From NCBI GenBank assembly GCA_022376465.1, contig JACDTU010000007.1, positions 1,550,001 to 1,614,000 on the forward strand: 64,000 nucleotides of DNA. The letters run 5' to 3'. The stretch comes from Cubamyces lactineus. Taxonomy: Eukaryota; Basidiomycota; Agaricomycetes; Polyporales; Polyporaceae. Below the pieces are notes generated by a model. The model saw only the letters and a program-made list of their open reading frames with translations, did not search any database and was not told the DNA's origin. A program made the position numbers and the translations under genes. Shown piece after piece: positions 1 to 12,200 of the stretch (positions within the stretch are counted from its first letter, which is position 1; the number at the start of each line of letters is the position of its first letter).

Positions 1-888
1 CTGCCATGGCAGCAAGGAGACAATGCTGCACGTCCTCTTCAATAACGGTGGCGTAACCTACCCTCCTGTAGAACAGTTGACGGCGGATGGGTTCGATATG
101 CAATTTGGCACGAACGTCCTTGGTGGGTACGGGGCCTTCGTCCCGAATGACTGCAGCTAACCTGCGATTCGGTTCAGGCCATTTCTACCTTACTCAACTG
201 CTGATCCCACTGCTACTATCCGGCGCGTCGCATTCGCCGGACGGACGCGCGCGAGTGATCAACACGTCCTCTATAGGGCACACGATGGTCTCTGACATTG
301 ACTTTGACACGTTGAGAGAACATCCGAAACGGAAGAAATTCGGGACGCATCGGTTGCACTACCAGAGCAAATTCGTGAGTGCCTCTGCGGGATTCCAGAA
401 GAGCGGCGTGCTGATGGCTGCCTCTGCTCAGGCGATGGTGGTCTTTTCCAATGAGCTGCAGCGAAGATACGGAGACCAAGGGATCATATCCGTCTCGTTG
501 CATCCTGGGGATCTGAAGACGGATGGTAAGAGGCAAGTGTCGTCGATAGAGAGGATGCTATCTGTGAGTCTTTCCAGACAACTTGATGATGATGATGAAA
601 TCGTTGTATTTGAGGATGCTGATGTGGGGTGCAGTCGCCACTACTACATCCCGCATCTATGGGAGCGCTCACCCAGCTCTGGGCGGGAACCTCCGTCGAT
701 GGGCTTGGGTTGGGAGGAGAAGTACGTGCGTTCTTTATTCTGGAGGAAATAGGTGTCAACCCGAGATTCAATCGCAACAGTACCTGGTGCCATGGGCACG
801 AATAGGACAAGCCAAGGGGGAGGCGAACGAAAGGACAATAGGCAAGAAGCTATGGGCGTGGATGGAACACCACACGAGGGATACATGA
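1..888 (+). CDS. Short-chain dehydrogenase/reductase, 5' truncated by window edge
   Basis: Five exons (2-122, 178-374, 432-563, 635-721, 781-888) joined by GT-AG introns leave an open frame of 214 residues up to a TGA at 886-888. Visible SDR landmarks are the NNGG turn (family NNAG) near the start, a serine-rich strand RVINTSS, the catalytic YQSK (YxxxK) split by the intron at 375-431, and HPGDLKTD after strand beta-6. The C-terminal part has the [11 protein letters not shown] segment and ends with a YLVPWARIG tail, typical of fungal WW-domain-oxidoreductase/retinol-dehydrogenase-like SDRs. The Rossmann TGxxxGIG motif lies upstream of the window. It is expected to be a cytosolic NADP-dependent oxidoreductase; the substrate cannot be read from sequence. 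The splice calls are mine and are supported by restored family motifs. Confidence 0.9.
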
Positions 889-1184
889 TGATACTGTGCT
901 GGGAGTGTTGCATGGGCGTGCTGCTGAGAGTGAAGGAGGAGTGGCATGGGATGTTCGGGACTTGTGTTTGTCGGGTGGGAGACGCGACCACGTGATCGTG
1001 TCCGAGGACCCGATCCGTTGCAGAGGCGGACGGGGATGACGCGGACGATCGTCTCCAATCGTGTTCGCGCCGTCCGCCGTCATGTTCGTCACCCTCGCCA
1101 GCCGCGTCCGTATATCAACACTCAGCGCCGTAGAGGCCTCTCATATCTCTTCTTCTTTCCCGCCGTCATCTTGCACGTCTCGCC

Positions 1185-3289
1185 ATGGCGCCCAGTACTG
1201 CCACTCCCAAACGCGTTTGCATTGTCGGCGCAGGAGCTGCTGGCATGTCTGCTGCCTACGCACTTAGTAGACATCCAGACAGATACCAAGTCACCGTTTT
1301 CGACAAGCAGCCCGTCGCTGGCGGCATGGCTACCTCCATCGATGTCGATCCCGCAAAGTACGGGGCGTCTTACATCAACGACGGCGTACAAGGGTGCAGC
1401 CCCGTCTTTGCCAACACCCTCCGCATGTTCAGAATGTTGGGGTTCGAACCTACCAAGGTTGGAATGCAGTACGTACACCTCTAGCATTAATGAAGATCAG
1501 CCACCGTAAAGTTTCTCTTCTCTCAGGATCAGCTTCGGCAAGGGCGACAACTTCTGGTCCAATGTCTTCCCCTCGGAGCTCGTCGCCCAGTTCAAGGGCG
1601 ATATCGCCAAGTTCGGCACCGCTCTCTCAACCATCAAGAAACTCGAGCCCGTATTTGCCATGATTCCCGTTCACGTCATGCTCAGGATGTTCAACTTCTC
1701 CACCGGCTTTGGCGAGAGGATGGTCTACCCCCTCGTCGCCCTCTTCTTTGGCACTGGGAATCAGACGCCCTACATCTCGTCGGCTATTCTGGTAGGTTTT
1801 TCGTCCTCATCGCTGTATATGGTCACGTTGACGTGTGGATGATAGGAACGCGTGTTCATGGACCCTAGCATGAAGCTCTTCGAGTACGACCCTAAGAGTC
1901 TCCTGGCGAGTATTCCGACGATGCTCGCCTTCCCGAAGGTATTGTACATCATCGGTAATCGTACCACTGCCTATTAACTCACGTCTGCGTGAGCTGCATG
2001 ACGTCTACCAAGCCTGGAGGGATGAAGTCGCGTCGCGTGGCAACGTCACCTTCAAACTCAACCATGAAGTACTCCGCGTCGTCTCACGGACTGCCAAGGA
2101 CGGCCCGGTACAGATCGAATACAAGGCTGCAGAAGGGGGCCTAGAGACGGAGCCTCAGATTGCGGCCTTCGACGAGCTCATCCTTGCAATTGACGCGGAT
2201 TCAGCACTGAAGCTGCTCGGCAACGAAGCGACCTGGATCGAGAAGCGAGTTTTGGGTAACGTCAAGTATCTGTATGATGTGACCATCACACACAATGATC
2301 TGGATTATATGAAGAAGGTGTGTGCCGTTGTACTTCAATACCGTCACGCATGCTGACAGTAGTGCAGTATTACGAAACCCGCTACAATACTGAGCATAAT
2401 GCCCCACTGTCTTCAGCGACTAACGCTGAGGAAAGGGAGGAGATGACCAAGAGCTTCGAATTTGCCGAACGCAACTTCCGTCCACTGTACTACACCATGC
2501 AGTACGCGGAGGACAAGTCCAAGATCGAGATGAGCTTCGACCTCACCCACTATCAGCCGCAATTCCGTGGGGAACAGCCTGCCGGTCCTATTTCTTCTGA
2601 AGACCGCACCGACCATCGGAACGAGTGCCAACCGCCCTCCGAACACGCTCAAGACGCCCAAGATAGGAAGAAGGGTGAAGTTGGCAAGGAAGCACGTACC
2701 GGCAAGGATGCTGAAGGGGCTCCCGAGCCGCCTCTTGAGCAGCATGTCTTCCAGACCATCTTTCTGGACCGAGATGGCAGCCAGGACTTGTGGACGTGGG
2801 GGGAGATCCGCGGGGAGAAGCGAATTTACGAAAAGTGGTGGAAGCAGCAGAGTCATCGGTGGCAGCACTACGCGAAGGTTGTGCCATGGATGATGTTCGT
2901 CAACGGCAAGCGCAACACTCAGTACGTGCCGATCCAGCTATGACAACGAAATGATTCATGGGCTCACTACACTCTATTCGCAGCTACGCAGGGGCGTGGT
3001 CCGGTACGTCGATCGGTTGACTAGCCTTTGGTGATACGACCGCTGATCCTCTCCGCTCTCAGTGTTGAACATGCACGAACTAGCTGTGACGTCAGGGTTT
3101 GCAGCAGCATATCGTCTCGGAGCAGAATATCCGTTCCACGGTGACGAGGACTGCGAGAGACTGTTCAGGCTGTACCTCGGAGTCAGTCATGGGTCCCGCA
3201 TGGTACGTCCAATTGACCCCATGAGCAAAGACGTCGTCTCATGCGACATTCGATAGCGCAAGGAAGACCGTGAGGGTGTCTTCGCATGA
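1185..3289 (+). CDS. FAD/NAD(P)-binding flavin oxidoreductase (amine-oxidase-like)
   Basis: Eight exons (1185-1468, 1527-1791, 1846-1938, 1994-2317, 2368-2921, 2984-3003, 3063-3202, 3257-3289) give 570 residues in one frame. The N-terminus carries a dinucleotide-binding GxGxxG fold (CIVGAGAAGMSAAYAL), followed by the acidic end of strand 2 (VTVFDKQ) and a GGMATS turn, as in NAD(P)-binding amine-oxidase-like flavoproteins. The C-terminus has the FAD-domain closure (YAGAWSVLNMHELAVTSGFAAA), where the cofactor-binding helix of this family is expected. A low-complexity hydrophilic insert lies around residues 360-420. The start ATG is the first one in frame before the GxGxxG motif. The substrate is unknown. 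Exon 6 is only 20 nt long. Confidence is high for the fold and low for the reaction. Confidence 0.88.
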
Positions 3290-5220
3290 TCGTAGAGTAC
3301 CATCGCTGGACCTTCGCGTGCTCATGGACCGTATGATAGGAGTTTACGTTTTCGCTTATGGTGCCGGATTGCGTCCGAAGTCGAGCGTGGACATCTTACC
3401 CAGCCTGTTCTATATGTAGACTTGTGGCAATGGTACCGGTATATAGCTTCGCACAATGGCCGGCAGTTGTGGGACGCTCACTGAAGCCTGAACCAATTTA
3501 AGGTTACGGCGGTTGTGCGAACACATGCCTACCGGCTGATCTGCTTTGTAGTGTGGCTGGCGTTCGTCTGGCAAAGCGTTGTAGTCAAATTGAGCGTTCG
3601 CCATCGGCCGGCGTTAGAGTACACGGAGATATGTATGAGGCCGTTGTTGGCCTGTATCGGAGAAGTGCGGGGGCTAGCCCTGAGGGCATGGTCGAGGTTG
3701 GGTCTGGGAGTGTCCAACCAGGTTCGACAAAATCGAAGCGAAAAAGGTTTGCAAATGAGGCAGGGGTTAAAGAGTGGCTACTCTGTCCAGGGGGGACCGT
3801 ACCGCTCATCTCCTGAAGCCTGATGGGGTGGTAGTGCCTGGCAGTATGAGCAAACGCTAAGGAAGATCAACAGGAATAGGCCATTCATTGGATTCTTTAA
3901 ATCTACCGTCCTGGCGTCTCAAGTAAAAATTCTCGGCAGACAACCCGGTCGAAAGGACGATCGGGAACGTCTTGGAAAGCAGCAAGAACTCACTTCGCTT
4001 GCCGCCGCACCGCCGCATAGGTAGCAGACGAGATGCACCGCGATGCGCCGGTGCCTCCATTTGCCATGAGGATACGTGATGTAACGGGTGTGCATAGACC
4101 CGAGAAACCATACGATCGTCGCTAAAATGAACGGTCGCTCGGCAGGATGCTCGATACTGTGCCCGTGGCTCACGAGATCGAGAGGCAAAGCGCCACAGGC
4201 CCACGAAGGCCCTCGTTACTCGTAAGGTGACGAGGCTGCTGCCGCCGGTGAAGGGTGGGGAGGAAGGGTTTACGAGCGTTGTACGTTAATCTCGGGAGGA
4301 TGGCCCGCCCATGGAGCGAGCGTGCAGAGGCCCACCTGACCGAACGAGAGATGACGCCAAACGCGGCTCATGCAGAGCCCGGAACGGATGCCTGGCTGCG
4401 GCGCTCCGGATGTGCGCAAGGAACGGGGGACGAGGAACGAAAGTCCGAGCGTTTGGAGGCTCGAAGGAGTCACAGGGGGGATCGGCTGGTGAGAGAACGG
4501 AGGCTGCTGGCGAGCAGGAGGCAAAAGATGCGTTCATGTGGCAGTCGCGGATCGATAGAGCTGGTAGAAGTTTGTGGAGTGAGCCGAGCCACAGTCTGTG
4601 GGCGTTGGAAGGTTGAGGGAGGTGCTTGGCCCTCGGATGGGGAGAGCACCGTCTGCGAGAGGCGCGATGAATCTGCTGGGCTGAAGATGCAACCGTGCAG
4701 TCGATGCAGGACCGAGGCCGAGTGTCCAGCTGCCTGATTAGTTGGTTAGCATCGAAGTAGGCGAGAGCAGCCGATGGGAGAGGAAAGGAGAAGAGAGGGT
4801 GAAGGCTGAAGCTGGAGGCGCCTACAGAGAGACTGGGCTGAGACACATAGCGGAGTCGGACAGACGTTCGCGGAAAGAGGAAGGTGCGGACCTCAAATTG
4901 GCATCTCTGCACGTTCTCCGCATTCAGGGTCGCTTTCCTTGGCCTGTCGAGAGCCGCCGCACCGTCTGCAAGGCAAGGGTTCACCGCTGCAGCTGCATGT
5001 CTCCACCCTGCAGGCACGATGGCGGCAGCTGATTCTGCTTCCAATGAGCAGCGCATACTCCAAGTCGGAGACACAATTTCATCGCGCACTGAGTCGTCTC
5101 CAAAAAGATCCGCGAGTCCGGTGAAACTGCTTGGCTGATCGATATACCTTTCACCGCTCTATAAATCTTCTGCCCTGTAGAGCTCGGAACTGCACTCCGC
5201 CCTCCACCTCCACCCCTACC
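3290..5220. other. Gene-free stretch, no supported feature
   Basis: No frame here has family motifs or a plausible exon chain. The longest open frame (minus, 4286-5089) is serine/arginine/proline-rich and looks like read-through of purine-rich plus-strand DNA. The first 100-150 bp probably include the 3' UTR of the upstream flavoprotein gene. Confidence 0.5.
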
Positions 5221-5224
5221 TGCC

Positions 5225-5610
5225 ACCCTGTTCTAGGGTGACCTGAAAGCCTGATTGGTACTGGACACTTGGAAATTGCCTCTTCTATGACCTTGTGGTA
5301 CTCTTCTGCCTGGATAATCAGCCCAATTCCTAGTCAGTTCAAAGTTGTCTCACTGGATTCCCACTGACAGTGGGGGGTGGTAAGTGTCTGTCTTTCATCA
5401 TCTGTGTAGTGATAGATCAGAGGACTGTCACTGGCATCACTATCACTCCAGATAGGTGCCAGTGCAGTCTGCTGATCTATGCATACAGTTATGCAGGTTA
5501 ACTTGAGGACCTCAGGCAAATAACCAATGGCCTGGGGTTCTCCCTTCTTATGGTCTGTATTATGTCCCTTACCTGACAATACGCCAGGCAAGAGACATGA
5601 TACATACCAT
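5225..5610. repeat. CpG-depleted repeat remnant (probable decayed transposon)
   Basis: The sequence changes abruptly from the CpG-rich host composition to TG/CA-rich DNA almost without CG dinucleotides. The same texture appears in the copia region at 42.9-44.3 kb and at 63.7-64.0 kb. I see no coding remnant and no terminal repeats, so the class is unknown. CpG loss of this kind is expected for repeats that were cytosine-methylated over a long time. Confidence 0.5.
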
Positions 5611-7244
5611 GAGAATGGAAGAACCTCAGGCCATCGAGTGCCAATGGCCCGAGTTCCCTCCCTCCCATGATTATCTCGCGCTTCCATCGCCCTTCGAGCA
5701 GGCCAGGCGGTATTGGCCTTTCTAGACGACCATGCTCGTCCACAGCGGGCGTCTGCATGACTGAATGGAAGAGGGCGCACCAGTGTTCAAGTGCTCATCG
5801 TTCATCCCGAGGCGTCCATGAGACCGCCATCGAGCAGGCGGCCTCGTAATGGGAAACCGTCGATTTCCGAACGTCTGCCTAATGAAGGGAAGTTTCAGGT
5901 CCGGACACGATTCTGGACGCCCGCGACCAGAGCTAGAGAACCGTCTTATCGTTGAGGCGACACTCTGCGCGCCCTAGCGGATGCCGTCAGGCCGGCAAAC
6001 GCGAGAGCACTCGTTGCATCCCACGCTGCGCGACGATTTCGCGAGCGTCGCATGCGACGAGTGCTTGGACGAAATCTGCGCGCCATCCCCGTGGTATGCG
6101 CGCCCCGTGCCGTCAGTGTGGTCAAGTCCGGCGGAGCGCTCTTTGCGGCCAGCTTCGCGATCATGGATGATCCTTGCGTCCAACAGGCTGTTCAGCTACG
6201 GAAGAGCGAGCGTTTGGCGTCGGCCGGCAGCGTTAGACGGGGCCAGTGCACTCGAGACATCCGTGCAAGTGTGGCGCTCATGGCCCTTAGCAAGGTCGGC
6301 ATTTAACTAATTCGTCGGCACGCTGCGGCGCTCACAGGCGCAGTCGCAGACAAACCCCTCTCAACGGCACTCGAGTACTCTCCATCGCTTCCTAGGAGAC
6401 GGACACGCCTCGGACCGTCACCCTGCAACGGTGCGCGCAGCCTTTGCTTTTCGACACTGCTCTCGCGACTGACGCTGTGACGGTTGACAGCATCTAGCTT
6501 GTTGTGGAAATTGTGGCCTACCGAGTGCATTCTACCGAGCGCGCGCACTCTTGTCGGCTGATCCTCTGTTCTTGATTGCGGGCACACGCACGCTGGCTAC
6601 GTATGTTCGGCTACATCGATGCAATTTGCGGCTTGAATTTATTTATCTGCTTCTATGTAGGCTATTTCTCTCGACATCCCGCGCGGTTTTTCCATGGACG
6701 CCAGTAGACCGCAGGGAGGAAGGCTAGATTCATCTCAACGGCGCCTCGGTGATTGTCCGTCGAAGCGCTGGTCGTCTCTGAACTAGGCCGCGGAACGCAA
6801 GAGAGCCCTCCTTCACATAGACACGTATCGTTTGTACCATCCCCATTGGCGTGTATCGCATGTATATCGCGTCTACACAATTGATTCAGAATATCTTCCT
6901 TGAGTCATACCCTATAGGCGTGAAACGCCGCGATGCACTGAGCGCTGCACACCTGGTATTTTGAGAGGCCTAGAGCGTTACAGCGTATTGATTCGTGGAA
7001 AGTCCATCTATCATGAGGGCGGTGTCGTACTGTACATGACATACACCGCAACGCCCGGTGCAGCCCCTCAATAAAATAGTAGACCAACGACGCATGGGTG
7101 CGTGCTATGTTCGTTGCGTGTATCAATGCCTTCAAGCTGAGGCAACCCATGTCGAATCAGCTCTACACCTGACCAGGATCCAAATTCCATCATACATTCT
7201 GTGCATTGTGATTTACATAGACGTCGAATACAGGGGTAGCTCCA
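5611..7244. other. Gene-free stretch, no supported feature
   Basis: Only short open frames on both strands, none with recognisable motifs. No tRNA-like box pairs or repeats were noticed. Confidence 0.45.
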
Positions 7245-8725
7245 CTAGGCAAGCTTACCCGGGACAACCGGATGCGAACCGGATAGTCCGCCGTCAACAG
7301 CCCAATTCTGGGCATTCACATAGCTCGATTCATCTGTGTGTGGGTGGTCAGTCATTGTAATGCTAGGAGTGAAAGCGAGTGAGTGGCTGGTTACCAGATG
7401 CGAGGAACAAAGCGACGTTGGCGATTTCTGTGGATGCGCGAGGTGAGGAGGCTTGGCGTTACAAGCATTTAACACGTGCCGTACCTTGTGGCAAACCATA
7501 GCGACCGAGAGGGTTCAACTGGCCGATCTTGGCCTCATTTCCCCGTGAGCGAGCGTGTTCGAACATGACATTCGTCATACCGGTTTCGATGAGGCCCGGG
7601 CAAATAGTGTTGACGCGAATGTCGGTATGACTCAGTTGATACGCAGCAGTTTGAGCGATGTTGTTAACGCTGTAAAGTCGGGGAGCATGAGTGTACAGAT
7701 TGCGCATGAAAACTCTGTACGTACGCGGACTTGCTGGCGCTGTCTAAGTGGGTGTCAATAGGGAAATTTCATGACGATATGACAAGGAACCCACAATCGG
7801 TAGGTCCTGCGCCAGAACGCAAGCCGGCAACTGTGGATTGTGGACGTCAGCGTGAATTCGGACAGGGGGAATAGTGACGAGTACCTGAAGCAGTGAGGAT
7901 GATACTTCCTCCGCTGTGCTCCTTGCCACGAGAAGGATTTGTCTTCTTCATGGCCTCCGAAGCATGCTTTACTGCCAAGAAGCACCTGATTGCCATAGCC
8001 GATCAGAACATGTGTTTCAAGAAACTCCTTGCAATAGTTATAACACGTACGAGAGCGTGTTGATTCGCATAAGGTTCATGAATTGTTCTGATGAAACTTG
8101 AGAGAGCGGCTGTGCTGAGGACACGCCCGCCTGAGAATACGGGGATCATATGTCAATGACGGATGAGCAGGGGGAGGGGAGCTACGCACATTCGCGAAGA
8201 AGACATCGAGGCGACCCTCGTCTTGCAACGCCTGCTTGCAGAGGTTAGAGACAGCAGTCTCGTCGGCTGCGTCTGCCTGCACAGTAGTGACCTGCGGCGA
8301 GGCGTGAGCATGATGACATTCACTATGAATCTGGGTGCGTACCTTGACATCAGGGTATGATTTTTGTATGGTTTCCTTGAGGTTCGGCAGATTGGTGGGG
8401 TCAAAGTCACTAAGGTAGAGGTGACGGGCGCCTGGGGATATATAGAGACATCAGTGTCTGCGGGCCGTAGTCTCTTGGTAAAGCATGAAACAAGCCTTCG
8501 TGTGCGAAGAGGATAGCTGTTGCCCGACTACCAGCCGAAGTCAGTCTTTCTCTGGACGGTTGCACATATGGAGACGACATACCCTATGCCTTTGAGCGAC
8601 CCGACGCCCGTGATCACGCAGACCTTTCCGCTCAGACGACCGCAGCGGGGTCTGGTCTGGAGATGGGATCTGACGCTCTCGAGCCTTGCGAGAGTTCTCT
8701 TGCGGAAGTCGTCGTTAGTGGACAT
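7245..8725 (-). CDS. Short-chain dehydrogenase/reductase
   Basis: A minus-strand SDR with about eight exons; start ATG at 8725, stop at 7245-7247. The first exon has a glycine motif GVGSLKGIG (TGxxxGIG type). Downstream exons give [15 protein letters not shown] (strand beta-2 with acidic end), DVFFANAG (NNAG region, junction at an intron), INTLS, the catalytic serine strand IILTAS, and YSASKSAV (YxxxK), the latter split by two introns with a tiny exon between them. The end carries [14 protein letters not shown] (PG motif) and a C-terminal WAVDGGLS typical of classical SDRs. All exon joins keep one frame. It reads away from APC1, with a 519-bp shared upstream region. The substrate is unknown; fungal homologues usually act on alcohols, ketones or polyketides. 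Confidence 0.9.
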
Positions 8726-9244
8726 GGTGGGCGCTGGCGAAGAGTGCGTTGAGCGCGAGGGTTGAGAGGGGGCTCAGGAACGAAGCGAAGGCCGGCTCGC
8801 TCGGGAACCATGATGGCGGTAGTGGGACCGGGCCCGGAGTCTGAGATCTGAGAGCTCTCACATTTAAATTAGCACAAGCACAGTGAGGCATGAGCGCCCA
8901 CTAGGCGCCCGTGCATGTGACGTACGCGTATGGGCGCTTCGGCGTCGGACGCGTCTCGTCTATTCACCGCACAGAGCTTTCCTGCCTCCGACCTCTCCGC
9001 CACCACCGCTCGTATCCGCATACATCACTCGAGGAATCAGGGCTAGACGAGACATACTCTACCTACTATGTGCTAGGACTCTGCCTCCCAAATCGCTAGC
9101 AACCACTATTCCGACATCTCTTCATCCTGAATCAATCCGAAGGCACCATCCTGCCGCGCCGGTTCTGAGCCAAACATCGTCCGCTCGGCCCCGCATCTCA
9201 CATCAAGGCGAGCCTTCACTTGTTTCGTTGCAAAGGGTGTCTAT
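8726..9244. promoter_or_regulatory. Divergent intergenic region between SDR (minus) and APC1 (plus)
   Basis: 519 bp separate the two start codons and must hold both promoters. An AT-rich stretch, CACATTTAAATTAGC near 8858-8873, is the only TATA-like element seen. No other motif stands out. Confidence 0.35.
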
Positions 9245-12200
9245 GTGCCAACAAAGGCTACATACAGCATGTCCACCGTATCCCTACCTCCCCTCCCTGT
9301 CCCTGTGGTCGCACGCGCGCATTCCCTTGCGTCTCGTTCCCTGTCAGGAAAACCATCCAAGCACACACCCGTCAAAAGGACAGATACACCGCTCCTCCAC
9401 GCCATACGCAACACCCTTCGAGCCGCTCGTGCAGCTCAAGATACAACTGTGCACTCTTCAATCTACGCTCCGCACAAAGACCAGGCGGCTGAGGAAGGGG
9501 AGGAACTTCTCGCATGGGACACCTATACCGTAACCCTCAGTCAGGGCGACATCCTCCGTAAAAAGTGGTCTTTCCAGGATCCTATCCAATGGGCATGCAT
9601 CGGCGTCCTCATTCAGCCCAGTCAACTATACTCGTCTACTCCGTCGACCCCTGCATACTACAGAGAGGATCCTACCGAGAAACTGCCGGAGCTGGAGTCC
9701 GAAGGGCCTCATACTTTCGGCCCATACGCTCGTGCGCGCATGGAAAAGAAGCGCGAAGAGACGCCTGACGTCCGCGTTCGAGGGGTCTTCGTCTTCCTCC
9801 GGGGCTCGGCCAAGATATATCTCATGAATGGCCTCGAGTACACCCTTAACCTCCCTTTCATCGTCCGTCGAGCATGGCCGGTGGAGCCTTGTGGCCTCTT
9901 CATCCAACGCGTCGTTGAGGGCTGGGAGCTCGAAGAAAGCAAACAGTCTGGCTCTGAGCCACTGACGACCATATTCACACTCACTAGTCCCTTCGCTGAA
10001 CCTTCCGTCATAGGTATCACCGACGGCATCAGAGGTGGCATGGACACTAGGCCACCGAAGCTGAAGCCGAATTATGCGGACGATCCAGTGTCACTACCTC
10101 CTGACGAGCGCATTCTCTGGGTGTCACCGGAGGCCCGAACTCTCACTCCTAGCCTGATCATAACACTCAACTCTGAGCTAAACCGAATCACCCTCTGGCG
10201 TTACATCTATGCTCCTCCGCCAAACTCTGTCAAACCTTCGCGTTCCAATCCTGGCAGCCACCACAGCAAGCGTAGCTCTATGTCTGGTAATACCTCGGCG
10301 CATTTGCGTCACAAGAATGCTGTCTCCGAAGATTTGCGACATTCTCCAGAGAAGACGGAGGCAAGGCGTACAGGTGCACTGCCGGGTTTGGCTCCTACCC
10401 TCACGACGACAACGACGATGGCTGACCTGATGGGCGGCAATATCGCGGGCGGGGCAATATCACAGTCCCAATGGAATCTTCCCGTAAAGCTGACCCTGGA
10501 TCCCTCGGGCAAGTTCGATCTGACTTCCAACTTGAACAAGATGGCTTTGAGCAGCGAGCCTGTCAACCTCGACGACGTCCCTGATCCCGCAGAAGAAGTG
10601 CGACTCAAGCCACTTTACTGGGCAGAGAAACTTCATGAAGAGATTATACCCGAACCTGCGTTTGTTGCCTATTTCTCCCTGTACTGTTACTGTCGCTGAA
10701 ATAGATCCTAGCACGGCTGACTGCGACAGTATATCGGTAGCCATATTCGACACGCGTATCATCGCAACATCCGCGAGATCTCTCCTGGGAATCTGCTTGC
10801 CTGCGACGGAGACGCTACTGCTATACGAGATCGCATGGGAAAAACCGGGGATCCTACGCGTCAAGTCGCTTACAACCTTGCAGGCTAGGGCAATTTCTCC
10901 CGTCATTGCGACACGCGAGCGTATTTTCGATCTGCTGGTACTCAAACCCGAAGGTAGCTTGGTACTGTTGACACACGGGACCTTCGAGTTGCCACTGGAA
11001 ACGGTCCTGCCTGCACCTATGGCATCAGGCCCGGTGGCGCAAGCCACGAAGGAGCGACGAATAGTTGGCCTGTCTCATGCGCTTCGCAGCTCTGTCTCGC
11101 TGCAGCTCTCGGATGGCTCTATGGCTCGGATTTCGCTCGATCTGACATCGCAAGATACTCTTGTCAGGGATTGCATGCAAATGCTGGCACTTACCATCCC
11201 CGCCGGCCCTTTCTTCGCCCTACATCAGTCTCTTCTCAGACGATGGTCCCTCTCGAGATTCTCATGTGTTGACGGAGTCGAGTTTCAGGCATTTGAGGAT
11301 GCGCTGTGGGAGGTCCTCAGCCTTGACGTAGGCGAACAGCTGGGCAGCCAGACCAACGAAGGGAGCCCGGCGTGGCAGAAACTGGCAGCAAATGCGTCAA
11401 TCATGAGGTTCCGCGAGGACCCTGCTCTGCGGAAGCTTCGTCTCCCTGGTTCGTCGACTTGTGATGCGCCTTTCCGCAAAACCATTCCCAGGCCAACCAC
11501 CACCCATGCCGCTGTCCTCTTCGCCTTGCATCACGTTGCCGAAGACAAAAGGCTAGCTCTCACTCGCATGCAAGATGTCAACCGTTTAGCCCCGTTCATT
11601 TGCCGACTTGCCCTGATTGTGCGTCCCGAGTGGGCAGACTATTGGAAACGTCTGTGTCCTAGTGCTATGCCTATCTGGTCCCCCCAATTCGCAACAGGTG
11701 CGTCCAAAGTGACCTGCAATGTCCGTAACAATTCACTGAATTATAAATTGGTAGATGACATTCTGCCTGTCTGGCCCCCAGATATGACTGCGATCTTGTA
11801 TGGGCGTCTGAACAATCCGGACTGGCAGGTGCCTTGGTCTAACAGCTACGCTTTCGCGTCGCGGTTCGATCTCGAAGCGTCATGGGCTTTCGGACGTACC
11901 GATCCCCTAGCGCATACCGCTGCGTTCACGACGTTGTGCAAGACCCTGACGGACAAACAGTGGGAGGGCAAAGCTCTTGACACCCGCTCGCGTGCGGTGG
12001 CTGCGCTCCAGTTCATGGATCTCACTGGGCTTCAGTTAGACAATCTGAGGCGGTTCCCGCTAGGAATTGCTGCTCCTTTTCGAGAGGCTCTACGCACGTG
12101 TCAACTCTCTCCGGGAGGCGACTGGACCGTCTCCGCATATCATCTCATTGGCCGCAACGACCTTGCGGAAGGCTTCACGGACAGCCCAGCCATCGCAACG

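Noticed and set aside
1441..1460. GGTTCGAACC as a tRNA B box
   Set aside because: Lies in an exon of the flavoprotein gene and has no A box or cloverleaf around it.
4286..5089. 267-codon open frame on the minus strand
   Set aside because: Ser/Arg/Pro-rich, no motif, no exon partners, and other frames in the same purine-rich stretch are also open.
8050..8140. Apparent frameshift in the minus-strand SDR exon
   Set aside because: On re-reading the bases (CTCTCT), the frame is continuous through [24 protein letters not shown]; there is no frameshift.
8883..9533. 216-codon plus-strand frame before APC1
   Set aside because: Pro/Ser/Arg-rich leader sequence without motifs, overlapping the APC1 start in another frame; probably 5' UTR and chance.
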